Positions 41,488-49,402 of a DNA stretch of 64,000 nucleotides are shown in pieces (the stretch's first letter is position 1; every line of letters begins with the position of its first letter). A model generated the notes under the pieces. It made no database searches and was not told the origin of the DNA. It saw only the letters and a list, made by a program, of their open reading frames with translations. A program made the translations under genes and the position numbers. This DNA comes from Duncaniella freteri (lineage in GTDB: Bacteria > Bacteroidota > Bacteroidia > Bacteroidales > Muribaculaceae). The stretch spans positions 496,001-560,000 of the forward strand of contig NZ_SJSA01000002.1 of assembly GCF_004766125.1 (NCBI RefSeq), in the 5' to 3' direction.

Positions 41488-41771
41488 AGCGTTTTAAGAG
41501 TTATAGCTTGTTCAGTTGTATTCTCTCGTTCTAATTCAGAACAATAGAAGCGTGGATGATTAATTCCTTGTTTATAACAATCATTGGCTAAATCATCCAG
41601 TTTTTGAATCGCACTATCAAACCATCCATACTCTTCTTCACTGATAAGATAATATCGTTCATACCAAAACCAATGGCAGATAGTGACTGTCATTATGTAT
41701 TGTTTAACTAATGGATTGAATCCGACTGAATAGAACCCATCATTTCTTATCTTTTCTTTTATTAATTTCAT
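41472..41771 (-). CDS. Unknown small cassette protein (99 aa)
   Basis: No family recognised. The protein has aromatic-rich centre ICHWFWYERYYLISEEEYGWF and a CysSer segment YCSELERENTT. Its final residues LLTSE and stop are encoded by the attC-like site 2 itself (CTACTAACAAGCGAATGA). It lies alone between sites 2 and 3, as a single-gene cassette of probable immunity function. Confidence 0.6.
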   Translation of the reverse strand: MKLIKEKIRNDGFYSVGFNPLVKQYIMTVTICHWFWYERYYLISEEEYGWFDSAIQKLDDLANDCYKQGINHPRFYCSELERENTTEQAITLKTLLTSE

Positions 41772-41788
41772 TGTCTCATTTTTCGCTA

Positions 41789-41834
41789 CTAATGGTTAGC
41801 AGGGAACGGCTTGCCGTTACCCTGCTTCGTTAAC
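41789..41834 (-). repeat. attC-like site 3
   Basis: On the gene strand it reads from GTTAACGAAG to CCATTAG. GCAGGG-T-AACGG pairs with CCGTT-CCCTGC with a single bulged T. It is related to site 6. Confidence 0.75.
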
Positions 41835-41849
41835 ATCATATTGTACGCA

Positions 41850-42242
41850 TTATTCAGCTTCGTTTGGGTTACCGACCAGTCTTTTCTCTACGACCCGAAC
41901 AAGCTGATATTTGTATATGCTACCGTCTGCTGGTGGATTTGCCAAAGTTGTCTTATTGACACGCAAATCGTATTCATAGCCTTTCTCATATTCGAAGCCC
42001 TGAATACCGCAGAATGCCAAAGGACGATATTCATCCTCTCCCTGCTCCTTGACGAGCATACATTCTATCGGAAATTCTCCTTCCGAATCAAATAAATCAT
42101 ACATAATTCCAGTTTCAGAAGAAACATACATCGTTACTTCTTTTGTGATGTCCTTTGGCTCATCTTCATTCATGCAAGCTGTCAGTCCCAATATGGTAAC
42201 AAAGGCTATCAGCAGCGTTCTTAAATAAATTTTCGTTCTCAT
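41850..42242 (-). CDS. DUF4377 lipoprotein cassette
   Basis: The 130-residue protein has a lipoprotein signal ending ILGLTAC and a DUF4377 domain: EVTMYVSSETGIM, ECMLVKEQGEDEYRPL, IQGFEYEKGYEYDLRV and NPPADGSIYKYQLV. It is exported and membrane-anchored, so if it is an immunity factor it would act on toxins that reach the periplasm. It sits between sites 3 and 4 as a single cassette. Confidence 0.75.
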   Translation of the reverse strand: MRTKIYLRTLLIAFVTILGLTACMNEDEPKDITKEVTMYVSSETGIMYDLFDSEGEFPIECMLVKEQGEDEYRPLAFCGIQGFEYEKGYEYDLRVNKTTLANPPADGSIYKYQLVRVVEKRLVGNPNEAE

Positions 42243-42262
42243 ACTTATTAGTGTTATTGATG

Positions 42263-42313
42263 TTAATGGGTTGGTGAGGAACAGCGTTTAGCTGTTATCT
42301 CGACCTTGTTAGT
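42263..42313 (-). repeat. attC-like site 4
   Basis: On the gene strand it runs CTAACAAGG to CCCATTAA. The stem GGT-C-GAG-AT-AACAGC pairs with GCTGTT-C-CTC-ACC: a bulged C and an AT/C internal loop. Its 47-bp core is identical to site 9. Confidence 0.75.
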
Positions 42314-42325
42314 TGTTTACTATAT

Positions 42326-43090
42326 TTACTTAATGATTTCAATGTCTTGAATAGGTATATAACCTATAGGAGCATTAAAAATGGAATTTATTCGGCACCA
42401 GCCATTTGTTAATTTGCTTATAACAACAGGCATTCCAAATTTGACTGCTATGCCATCTTCGCCTTTGATAGTTTTTTCTCCATTAGGTAAAGAATAAATG
42501 TAAGAACTGCATAGTATGGCACTATCTCCAACTTGTGGCGTAAAATTCGTCCTTTTAGCATTTGGAAGGCTCTGTAATATTATATTATATTGAGCTTCTA
42601 TACATTTTGTGGATAAGAATAGGTATGTTTCAAAACAATTCTTACATTCGTTTTCATCAGGAAAATGCTCTATGTGAAAACCCGAAGCGTCAGCATACAA
42701 CTTTCCGTGAGTTTCATCACCTTTATTATATGCTCCATATATCAATCGCCCATTAGAATTATAATATGCGATACTATGCAATGCACCCCCGTCAGCCCAT
42801 CGCTTAAATACTTTTCTTATTTTGTTATCTCTATCGAAATACATAGTGAACAATACATTCGCATTCTTTATTTGACCATCATCTAAGATTTTGTACGAAT
42901 GAACTTGATTAAATTCCATATATTCATTATTTATCACCTCTCCCAAACTATCCAAAGGCACAAGGTATGCAATCCACAAAGGCATTTCGTTTATTGCATC
43001 AATCTCTGTTTGAATAGTTGCCTTACAGCTTTGTGCGAAAGTATAAGGTGAAAGCAAGCATAAAATATAAAGTATTATTATCGTTCTCAT
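42326..43090 (-). CDS. Secreted cassette protein with SH3-like C-terminus
   Basis: The start at 43090 (MRTIIILYILCLLSPYTFAQ) gives a signal peptide; the longer frame runs back into attC-like site 5. The 254-residue product is exported. The C-terminal ~60 residues (VGDSAILCSS, IAVKFGMPVVISKLTNGWCRI) look like a bacterial SH3 fold. No exact family is recognised. As a single-gene cassette it may guard against wall- or periplasm-acting toxins. Confidence 0.65.
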   Translation of the reverse strand: MRTIIILYILCLLSPYTFAQSCKATIQTEIDAINEMPLWIAYLVPLDSLGEVINNEYMEFNQVHSYKILDDGQIKNANVLFTMYFDRDNKIRKVFKRWADGGALHSIAYYNSNGRLIYGAYNKGDETHGKLYADASGFHIEHFPDENECKNCFETYLFLSTKCIEAQYNIILQSLPNAKRTNFTPQVGDSAILCSSYIYSLPNGEKTIKGEDGIAVKFGMPVVISKLTNGWCRINSIFNAPIGYIPIQDIEIIK

Positions 43091-43097
43091 ATTACAA

Positions 43098-43145
43098 CTA
43101 ATGGGATAGCGGGGAACGCCGTTAGGCGTTATCACGCTTTGTTAG
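43098..43145 (-). repeat. attC-like site 5
   Basis: On the gene strand CTAACAAAG starts it and CCCATTAG ends it. The stem AACGCC-TAAC-GGCGTT is extended by a partly mismatched GCG/CGC with the AT/C loop. Its core contains the stop codon of the upstream gene. Confidence 0.75.
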
Positions 43146-43512
43146 TCACGTTATTATTCTTGCTTATAAATTCATAACAGTCATCCAAAGCATATCGGGC
43201 TAAAGCACTTTCTATCCATTTCTCATAACTATCAAGAAGCTTTTCGCATTCGGGATGTGTAAGCCAATACGTTTCACCATATAGAGCAAGCATTGCCCAA
43301 TGATAAATGTTTTCGTGAGAAAAGAAAACAACATCATCAGTTGTGCTTATTGGCTGTTGTAAAGGATGAAAGTCTTTAACCAGTTGCAGTGCATTCTCTA
43401 TGGTAGTATTTCCATATATAGATATGCACTCTTTCAATAGTTCGCAAAACACTTTGAAATGAAAGATGATTTTAACATCTTCATCCTCTGTTACTATAAT
43501 GTCTTTGTTCAT
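43132..43512 (-). CDS. Unknown cassette protein (126 aa)
   Basis: No family recognised. The protein is acidic and helical (VTEDEDVKIIFHFKVFCELLKE; FFSHENIYHWAMLALYGETYWLTHPECEKLL). It has no signal peptide. Its final residues VTNKA and stop are encoded by attC-like site 5. It is a single-gene cassette between sites 5 and 6, of probable immunity function by context only. Confidence 0.55.
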   Translation of the reverse strand: MNKDIIVTEDEDVKIIFHFKVFCELLKECISIYGNTTIENALQLVKDFHPLQQPISTTDDVVFFSHENIYHWAMLALYGETYWLTHPECEKLLDSYEKWIESALARYALDDCYEFISKNNNVTNKA

Positions 43513-43546
43513 GCTGTTATCATTTATAAGTTATCGCAAGTTGTGA

Positions 43547-43594
43547 CTAATGGGATAGCAGGGAACGGCTTGTCCGTTATCCTGCGTTGTTAGC
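43547..43594 (-). repeat. attC-like site 6
   Basis: On the gene strand it runs GCTAACAACG to CCCATTAG. GCAGG-AT-AACGG pairs with CCGTT-C-CCTGC, with the same AT/C internal loop as sites 4 and 9. Confidence 0.75.
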
Positions 43595-43604
43595 TGTATT
43601 TTAG

Positions 43605-44330
43605 TCAAAAGTCATGTAACACAAACAGACTTTTAACAAGATAATTTTCTACTGTCCATACGGCATAATATCCGCCTGCACCGTCACTGTTCTGCGTGCT
43701 GATGAACAGTGAGTTTCCTTTACCCAATGCCACGACAACATTGTTTCGGCTCGGTTCGTATAGATGTGTTATGTATGCTGTTGGAAATTCCAATATTCCG
43801 GCAGGGTGCTTGACGGTGACAGATGCGTATTCTTCATGCGGAATATTATCATCTATGCCTGTCAAGTCAGAACAACCGTCAATACTCCGAACAAAGCCTG
43901 CTTCCAAATCATAAACAATGGCATGTTTTTGTGGATTAAACTTTTGGAAGATTATCTTTATGGTTAATGTGTCGTTGGCATATACAAGGCATTTATCTGT
44001 GCTTTGCGGCTGTTTCTTCAACTGTGGCAAATCTGCCAAATAACGGATGCGGCTTTTATGGATTTCTCCTGTATGGGTATTTCCATTCGGGCAAGTCTTG
44101 GTTATGCCCGTTTCTGCTCCATATTCTACGCTATGCCATTCTTTATGGCTCTTTTGTGCATCCCAATCGACAAACACATGATTATCCAATAATTTGCCTA
44201 TTACTGTTCCACTTGTATCACGTACATTTACATATCCGTCCGCATCCTGAATGACACCGAAGAAAGGCTGTTGTGCTTGTATAGGCAAGCAAAACAGAAT
44301 TGCCGATATGTAGAAAATAATCTTTTTCAT
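43605..44330 (-). CDS. Secreted SH3-domain cassette protein (241 aa)
   Basis: A signal peptide (MKKIIFYISAILFCLPIQAQ) is followed by an SH3-like segment (DGYVNVRDTSGTVIGKLLDNHVF) and a beta-rich ~140-residue domain. This is the standard form of exported SH3 proteins. Between sites 6 and 7 as a single cassette. An immunity role against periplasmic effectors is inferred. Confidence 0.65.
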   Translation of the reverse strand: MKKIIFYISAILFCLPIQAQQPFFGVIQDADGYVNVRDTSGTVIGKLLDNHVFVDWDAQKSHKEWHSVEYGAETGITKTCPNGNTHTGEIHKSRIRYLADLPQLKKQPQSTDKCLVYANDTLTIKIIFQKFNPQKHAIVYDLEAGFVRSIDGCSDLTGIDDNIPHEEYASVTVKHPAGILEFPTAYITHLYEPSRNNVVVALGKGNSLFISTQNSDGAGGYYAVWTVENYLVKSLFVLHDF

Positions 44331-44343
44331 GCTTCTATTACAG

Positions 44344-44393
44344 CTAATGGGATGCAGCTTGCCGCCGTTTAGGCGGAATAGGTGCTCGTTAAC
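44344..44393 (-). repeat. attC-like site 7
   Basis: On the gene strand it runs GTTAACGAGC to CCCATTAG, with the CCGCC/GGCGG stem of the site 1 family. Confidence 0.7.
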
Positions 44394-44400
44394 AACATCG

Positions 44401-44892
44401 TTAGTAAATACTTACTAAAACTCCAGTTTGGGAGTTTAATGCGTTTTCGTAAAAGGCTTTCAAATTCAGAAACTCTTTTTTCAATTCCGCTTTTAGTTGT
44501 TTTTCATCTTTTTTCACCCAGATATTTGGATATATTTTAGCTTTTCTAAACTTGGATAAATCCATACTTTCTATAAGAACCTCTATATCTGCCTTGTTTA
44601 GTGCATCAACAATGTCCTTAATATGATTAGGGTATGTATATGCTATAAAATCTTCACAGTCGAAAATTTTAGTGCCTACAATGGCTTCACTTAAAGGATC
44701 ATTTTCAATTGTTTCTTGTGCGGACACTCCAGTTAGTAAGAAATGAAGCCCATCCCATAACTTATCAATATCATAGGCAATAGTTGTTGACTCATCTCCA
44801 TATTCTTCAACAGCTTCAAATAAATCTTCATCATTTGAAAGCCTTTCTATTGTTGCTTCATCAGCCAACATGTAAACTCCTAACATTCCCAT
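44401..44892 (-). CDS. DUF1877 (YfbM) family cassette protein
   Basis: The start is the Met at 44892 (MGMLGVYMLADEATIERL); the longer frame runs through attC-like site 8. The 163-residue protein has the DUF1877 pattern: LSNDED, AYDIDKLWDGLHFLLTG, an acidic middle, IYPNIWVKKDE and a C-terminal helix FYENALNS. DUF1877 proteins often occur in immunity arrays. Single cassette between sites 7 and 8. Confidence 0.8.
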   Translation of the reverse strand: MGMLGVYMLADEATIERLSNDEDLFEAVEEYGDESTTIAYDIDKLWDGLHFLLTGVSAQETIENDPLSEAIVGTKIFDCEDFIAYTYPNHIKDIVDALNKADIEVLIESMDLSKFRKAKIYPNIWVKKDEKQLKAELKKEFLNLKAFYENALNSQTGVLVSIY

Positions 44893-44904
44893 AATTCTTT
44901 TGTT

Positions 44905-44952
44905 GTTAATGGTTTGCAGCTTGCCGCCGTAGGCGGAACAGGTGCTTGTTAT
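44905..44952 (-). repeat. attC-like site 8
   Basis: This has the site 1 family stem (GCCGCC/GGCGG) with a shorter loop; the right core is AATAACAAG and the left core CCATTAAC. Confidence 0.7.
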
Positions 44953-44959
44953 TCGCATA

Positions 44960-45586
44960 TTATTCAGGTCGCCAATATGGATGTAATGCCGTTTCAATAT
45001 TAAACTTTGGAATATTAAATTCATTTATCCATTCAAGGCGAGTCCAAACGCCAGAGTTTTCACCAACCATAAGCATCTTTTCATTACAAAAAACAGCTTC
45101 CATTTCATAAGGACGATGACCAATTTCAAAGTTCATTACAATGAATCTAACTGGTGCTTTATCTTGTAACGGCACAACAACCGAACTGCATTTTAAGGTG
45201 GATTTTGCCATTTTTCCTAATGGTCTTTCACTATGCTTAATGACTTCAACAGAGCGTTTGACATTTCTTGAAATTACTATTGGCTTATATATTGGACCAT
45301 ACTCCAGTTCTACATCATTGGGCAGAGCATCCATTTTATCTGCCAATTTTATAAGACCATTCATTATCATTTCTTTCATATCCATTGGATTTACATTGCA
45401 AAATTCCGTCCATGCAGTAAGCTGTTTGTCGGTAGGAAAACTCTCGCCATCCATATCAAACCACACATCGAAGTTCCCGCCCAAAGAATTGATATGGATA
45501 GGGGATTTGGCGGCATATAGCCCCAAATCATCAACTCGCCAAAGCGAGCAATCAAGATTTGATATGTAGTTTTCTTCTTTCTCCAT
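44960..45586 (-). CDS. Unknown cassette protein (208 aa)
   Basis: No family recognised with confidence. The protein is soluble and mixed alpha/beta, with FDVWFDMDGESFPTDKQLTAW near residue 40 and RPYEMEAVFCNEKMLMVGENSGVWTRLEW near the end, reminiscent of DUF2004/DUF6985-like proteins found near toxin loci. It lies between sites 8 and 9 as a single cassette. Probable immunity role by context. Confidence 0.55.
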   Translation of the reverse strand: MEKEENYISNLDCSLWRVDDLGLYAAKSPIHINSLGGNFDVWFDMDGESFPTDKQLTAWTEFCNVNPMDMKEMIMNGLIKLADKMDALPNDVELEYGPIYKPIVISRNVKRSVEVIKHSERPLGKMAKSTLKCSSVVVPLQDKAPVRFIVMNFEIGHRPYEMEAVFCNEKMLMVGENSGVWTRLEWINEFNIPKFNIETALHPYWRPE

Positions 45587-45598
45587 TTGCTATTGCGA

Positions 45599-45649
45599 AT
45601 AATGGGTTGGTGAGGAACAGCGTTTAGCTGTTATCTCGACCTTGTTATA
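45599..45649 (-). repeat. attC-like site 9
   Basis: This site is identical to site 4 across 47 bp although 3.3 kb apart. The upstream gene ends inside it (AGCTTATAA). Confidence 0.75.
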
Positions 45650-46301
45650 AGCTAAATTTTTCTGTTACTATATTCCTTATCATTTTAGCATCTGTGCTAT
45701 TCAGCCTATAAATGCTGCATAGTTTACTAAGAGCTTGCTGTATCTCTGCATCCGTTATCCCTAAGTTGAACATAATACCTAAAGGAAGAAACCAAGAGTT
45801 AGGAATTTGCTCATCCTCAATCGTTACTTTTGGGATATGGTTTTCTGCATCATTTTCACAACTCAATACACACCCTCTGTCTTCTTCTTGTAGATTTCCG
45901 ATAGCATCTAATTCGGCACAATAGAAACGCTTTTCTTGGCTACTCTCATAATAGCCATAAGCGTAACGATATTCCCATAAATCTATCGAGAAGTAATAGA
46001 CACCACATTTTGCCGAAAGCCTTTTACCCAATGTTTCGTAAATATATCGTAAACATTTTCCTTCAATGATATAATATCCGTTAATGACAGGCGAAATCAA
46101 TATCTTATCAACCCTCGGTAAAAGGTCATTAAGATAATTGTCTGCATTTTCATAAGTAGTACAAAGTATAGAGTTGGTATCCCACTGCTCATTATCAGAC
46201 AAAAGGGTTAGCCCCAATATGTCTGCAACATCTTTTCTAACGGATGCAGGTATTAGGAGCCAATCAGCACAGCTAAAATGTTCTTGTACTTGTTCGTTCA
46301 T
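45645..46301 (-). CDS. Unknown cassette protein (218 aa), first of the array
   Basis: No family recognised. It is soluble, with CADWLLIPASVRKDVADILGL near the start and an aromatic-rich stretch (YYFSIDLWEYRYAYGYYESS) in the middle. Its stop codon lies in attC-like site 9. It is the cassette nearest the recombinase side; its upstream boundary (46302-46390) does not show the standard site. Confidence 0.55.
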   Translation of the reverse strand: MNEQVQEHFSCADWLLIPASVRKDVADILGLTLLSDNEQWDTNSILCTTYENADNYLNDLLPRVDKILISPVINGYYIIEGKCLRYIYETLGKRLSAKCGVYYFSIDLWEYRYAYGYYESSQEKRFYCAELDAIGNLQEEDRGCVLSCENDAENHIPKVTIEDEQIPNSWFLPLGIMFNLGITDAEIQQALSKLCSIYRLNSTDAKMIRNIVTEKFSL

Positions 46302-46390
46302 AATTTGGTGTACTATTGCTTATAATGTATTTATAAGATCACCTATAGGTGTTGTTTGTTTTGGTAAACGACACCCGACAGGTGTGTTTC
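46302..46390 (-). other. Atypical palindromic spacer at the head of the array
   Basis: It holds CACCTATAGGTG, a perfect 12-bp palindrome, and ACACC-TGTC-GGGTGT, but lacks the CTAACAAG and CCATTAG cores of the other spacers. It may be the array head site (the attI counterpart) or simply the end of the BatD gene. Confidence 0.45.
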
Positions 46391-47764
46391 CTAATCTCTA
46401 ATAGCTGCACTCTGTGTCAGTGCGTCCCTTATTCTTCGAACATTCCGTTTGGCATAACCGAACGAGAATGGCGAAGTACGCTTGTTCAGGTCATTCACAC
46501 TGTTGACCCATACCTGTCCTTTGTCGAACACGATGAAAATCTGCTCTCCCCATGTCAGATGCCAGATGGCGGGATTGGTATGCGCCACGATGCAGTCCTC
46601 ACCGTAATGATCAACATCCCAGTCATAAGTTGCCGCCAGATTATATATCCTGTCGTAAATCGCCTGCTCGTCCAGCGTGGTCGGTATGCTTTGGAAATCC
46701 AGCTTGCGCCGCTGGTGGCGATATGACAGATAAGCAAGCGGCACAAACGCAATACCGAGCCAGAAAAAGACAGACATGAACAGACTGTCTGTATAGATCG
46801 CAACTCCCGTTGTGGCAAGAAACAGCACGGAAAAAAGCAATAGCGTGTGCGATACGCCATAATGGGTATACGCCCAGCTTACAGTCAGAGGCAGAGCCTT
46901 CTTTTCCAACACGAATTCGGCAAGAAGGGCATCCTTATCCTCTCGGTAGCGACGTCTGCAAGCAAGCCACCATGCCAACTCGAACAATGCGCCTGTAACC
47001 ACGATGGCAATAAGGAAGTCCGCACCGGCTAATTTGCCTTTTTTCGGTTTGACGGAATATGGTTTGCCACCAAAGGTCAGCTCCTCGCAGGACACCTCAT
47101 AACTGTCATCGTTAAAGAAATACTCGTAAACGTATTCTTCCTTGCCGTTGGAAATTGAAAAGGACTTGCGGGTAGGTCGGAATATTTTCCCGTTGATGGA
47201 CAGCAGTGGCGGGTTCTGGTCGGGACAGGCATTGCAGGTCAGCGTGGCACAGTATTTTGCGTAACCGCCGGCCATACGTTCCACCTTCAAACTGCATTTC
47301 AGTTTGTTCATATCCACTACGGCAGGATGTACGGTTACACGGCATTCCGGGGTGGTATATGTCCGGTTGCCTGCCTTTACGGATGCGGAAGGGAGTTCGA
47401 CCTCTCCGCTCTGTCTGAACTGCACAATATAACTGAATCCGCTTTCACGGCTCTTTCTTCCCACTCCGTTTATAATGGCGTAGCTACTGCCTTCATGTGA
47501 CTTCGGACCTTCTATCACTTCAATGCTGCTGTTGAATACCGGAGGAGAAACCGAATCGAATTGTGCATTGACCAGCGCATACGTCAGTTCCACCACTTGT
47601 CCCGCACGGATCTCCCGCATCGTGTCAGCCTTTATGTGGAAATACACAGAGTCTGCTGTAGTCGAAGCGTACACCCGAACTACCGACAACAATGCGGATA
47701 TCAATATACAGTAGATTTGCATACTACTGACTGGCGGTCTTGTTATGTTGCCTTTATTTTTCAT
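46391..47764 (-). CDS. BatD-like membrane protein between recombinase and array
   Basis: The 457-residue protein has a signal or first helix (MQIYCILISALLSVVRVYA; start possibly 47722), a BatD-like Ig domain (REIRAGQVVELTYALVNA, SSIEVIEGPKSHEGSS), a helix near residue 255 (FLIAIVVTGALFELAWWLAC), two further helices near 315-355 and a cytosolic C-terminal domain (WDVDHYGEDCIVAHTNPAIWHL). BatD is linked to aerotolerance operons, but no Bat partners are here. Its place behind the recombinase suggests that it belongs to the locus. Confidence 0.7.
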   Translation of the reverse strand: MKNKGNITRPPVSSMQIYCILISALLSVVRVYASTTADSVYFHIKADTMREIRAGQVVELTYALVNAQFDSVSPPVFNSSIEVIEGPKSHEGSSYAIINGVGRKSRESGFSYIVQFRQSGEVELPSASVKAGNRTYTTPECRVTVHPAVVDMNKLKCSLKVERMAGGYAKYCATLTCNACPDQNPPLLSINGKIFRPTRKSFSISNGKEEYVYEYFFNDDSYEVSCEELTFGGKPYSVKPKKGKLAGADFLIAIVVTGALFELAWWLACRRRYREDKDALLAEFVLEKKALPLTVSWAYTHYGVSHTLLLFSVLFLATTGVAIYTDSLFMSVFFWLGIAFVPLAYLSYRHQRRKLDFQSIPTTLDEQAIYDRIYNLAATYDWDVDHYGEDCIVAHTNPAIWHLTWGEQIFIVFDKGQVWVNSVNDLNKRTSPFSFGYAKRNVRRIRDALTQSAAIRD

Positions 47765-47793
47765 TTCCGGTTCTGCAATTTAACAGTTGCACA

Positions 47794-48892
47794 TTATGTG
47801 TTATCCAATGAATCAAGCGGATTCGGTATGCTCGACTTGTGGGCACTTGTAACATGAAGGTAGATGCTCGTAGTCTTGATGTCGTTGTGTCCCAAAAGCT
47901 CCTGTATGGTTCTCAGGTCCGTACCCTGCTCCAGTAAATGGGTGGCGAAAGAGTGCCGCAGCATGTGTACGTGTACCCGGTGCTTGATGCCGGCTCGATC
48001 GGCGGCTTCCTTCAACACTTTCACCAATGCACTTGCCGAATATTGCTCTCCGGGTGTTTCGCCCTCGAACAGCCATTTTTGCGGGCGATATTCCTTGAAA
48101 TATTCCCGAAGTTCGCACAATACCTTCTCCGACAGCAGCGAGTAGCGGCATTTTTTGCCCTTGCCCATAATGCGAATCAGCATACGTTCGCTCATAATAT
48201 CCTGCGGAGTGAGGTTAAGCAACTCGCTCCTTCTCAATCCTGCGGAATAAATCAACGAAATCATACAGCGATGCTTGCGGTTTGCAAGGCATGAAAGAAT
48301 GCGCCGCACCTCGTTGCGGCTCAACACTTCGGGCAGGCTCTTGTACTCTTTGGCACGGGTGATGCCACCGTAGTATTGCCGTTTGCCGCCTTTCACCTGC
48401 TCGTAGTAGAACTTGATGGCGTTGATGCGCATATTCTGTTGCGACACCGAGATTTTCTTCTCGTTCACAAGATAGAGTATGTACTTGTTGATGTCCGGCA
48501 CTTTCAGACGGTCGATGTTACGCCCCTTGTGATATTCCATGAAGTCGCTGAAATAAGCCTTGTAGGTCTTGACGGTCGAAGGGCTGTAACGCTTCTGTTC
48601 CAGCAGTTCAAGATAGCCTTTCGGCAGCACATATTCCCGTTTTGGCTTGGGATGGCGTACATATACACGGCTGTAGTCAATATAGGCGTGCGGAGAATAG
48701 CGGTCATAGAAGGCGGAAAACGGTGGCTGGAATGTAGCCGGAGCCGTCCACGACCGCAGCCACGTCGGTGTCCTGTGCCAGCAGCAGGGTTATGGCTTGG
48801 CTGTCCGTGTAGTCCACCCGGATGCACTCCTCACCGTTGTACCTGTCTTTATGCAGGACGATGCTGCCACGTTGTTTTAGTATCTTATCCAT
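47794..48892 (-). pseudogene. XerD-type tyrosine recombinase of the immunity array, with a 5' frameshift
   Basis: The 278-residue downstream frame (from a GTG at 48630) holds a full SAM-like and catalytic domain with all active residues: SAGLRRSELL (Arg), GKGKKCR (Lys), HMLRHSFATH (His-x-x-Arg), LLGHNDI (His) and SIYLHV (Tyr). Upstream the same frame stays open through FSAFYDRYSPHAYIDY. A separate 62-residue frame from the ATG at 48892, just behind a good promoter, gives the missing N-terminus (MDKILKQRGSIVLHKDRYNG) but stops at 48704. One extra base near 48712-48720 (GTTTTCC) explains the break. The core could still be made from the GTG. Confidence 0.8.
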
Positions 48893-48920
48893 AATTTCCC
48901 GGCTATAGATTCCATGACCC

Positions 48921-48949
48921 CAAAATTAGCGAAATAATCCGAAAAACAA
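48921..48949 (-). promoter_or_regulatory. Recombinase promoter (TTG-N18-TAATTTTG)
   Basis: On the minus strand TTG (48949-48947) and TAATTTTG (48928-48921) lie 18 bp apart. RNA would start near 48914, 22 bp before the ATG at 48892, supporting that ATG as the original recombinase start. Confidence 0.65.
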
Positions 48950-48974
48950 ACCGATTGATTTGTTTTTAACACAT

Positions 48975-49003
48975 AAAAAAGCGGCTGAAAACACAAAACC
49001 GCT
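48975..49003 (-). terminator. Intrinsic terminator of the integrase remnant
   Basis: On the minus strand AGCGG and CCGCT pair around a 14-nt loop, followed by TTTTTT. Confidence 0.6.
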
Positions 49004-49009
49004 CGAATT

Positions 49010-49402
49010 TTAACATTTCAGGCTTTTAAGACTTTGGACTGCCATTTTATAGTTCTTGGCATTGCGGTCGTGACCGCTGTTGATCATGCGGTCAATATGG
49101 AGTTTGGCATAGTCAGTGAAACTTGCGTCACTCTCCTGAGTCTGGAGAAATGAAATGACCTCCTTGACACTCCATAATGAGGTGTCCTGAAGATTTAGAC
49201 GACGATTGTACTCGGATATGAGCTGGGTGCAATAGCGCAGGACTTCATTGTCACGAATTTCTTTAGTCTTGGAGACCGCTGAAGGTTCTACAATCTTGTC
49301 GGTTTTGATATACCCGGGTTTCCTGTTTTGGATTACCCAGATATAGACTGGATAGAATCCGTCTGAGCGTTGCTTCTGAACGCATGGTCTTAGGGTTGCC
49401 AT
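49010..49402 (-). pseudogene. N-terminal remnant of a Bacteroidetes integrase
   Basis: The 130-residue frame (MATLRPCVQKQRSDGFYPVYIWV, then GYIKTDKIVEP, EYNRRLNLQDTSLWSVKEVISFL and FTDYAKLHIDRMINSGHDRNAKNY) is the arm-binding and SAM-like N-terminus of tyrosine integrases that are about 400 residues long. The catalytic domain is missing, so the gene is dead as an integrase. It probably belonged to the element that brought the island now ending here. Confidence 0.8.

Noticed and set aside
40664..45649. Reading the nine spacers as a CRISPR array
   Set aside because: They are separated by whole genes of 300-800 bp, vary in the stem and have constant ends; no cas genes are present.
40664..45649. 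Calling the locus a true class 1-type integron
   Set aside because: The core sites do not meet the IntI consensus and I do not see an IntI-specific insert in the recombinase; integron-like is the most that can be said.
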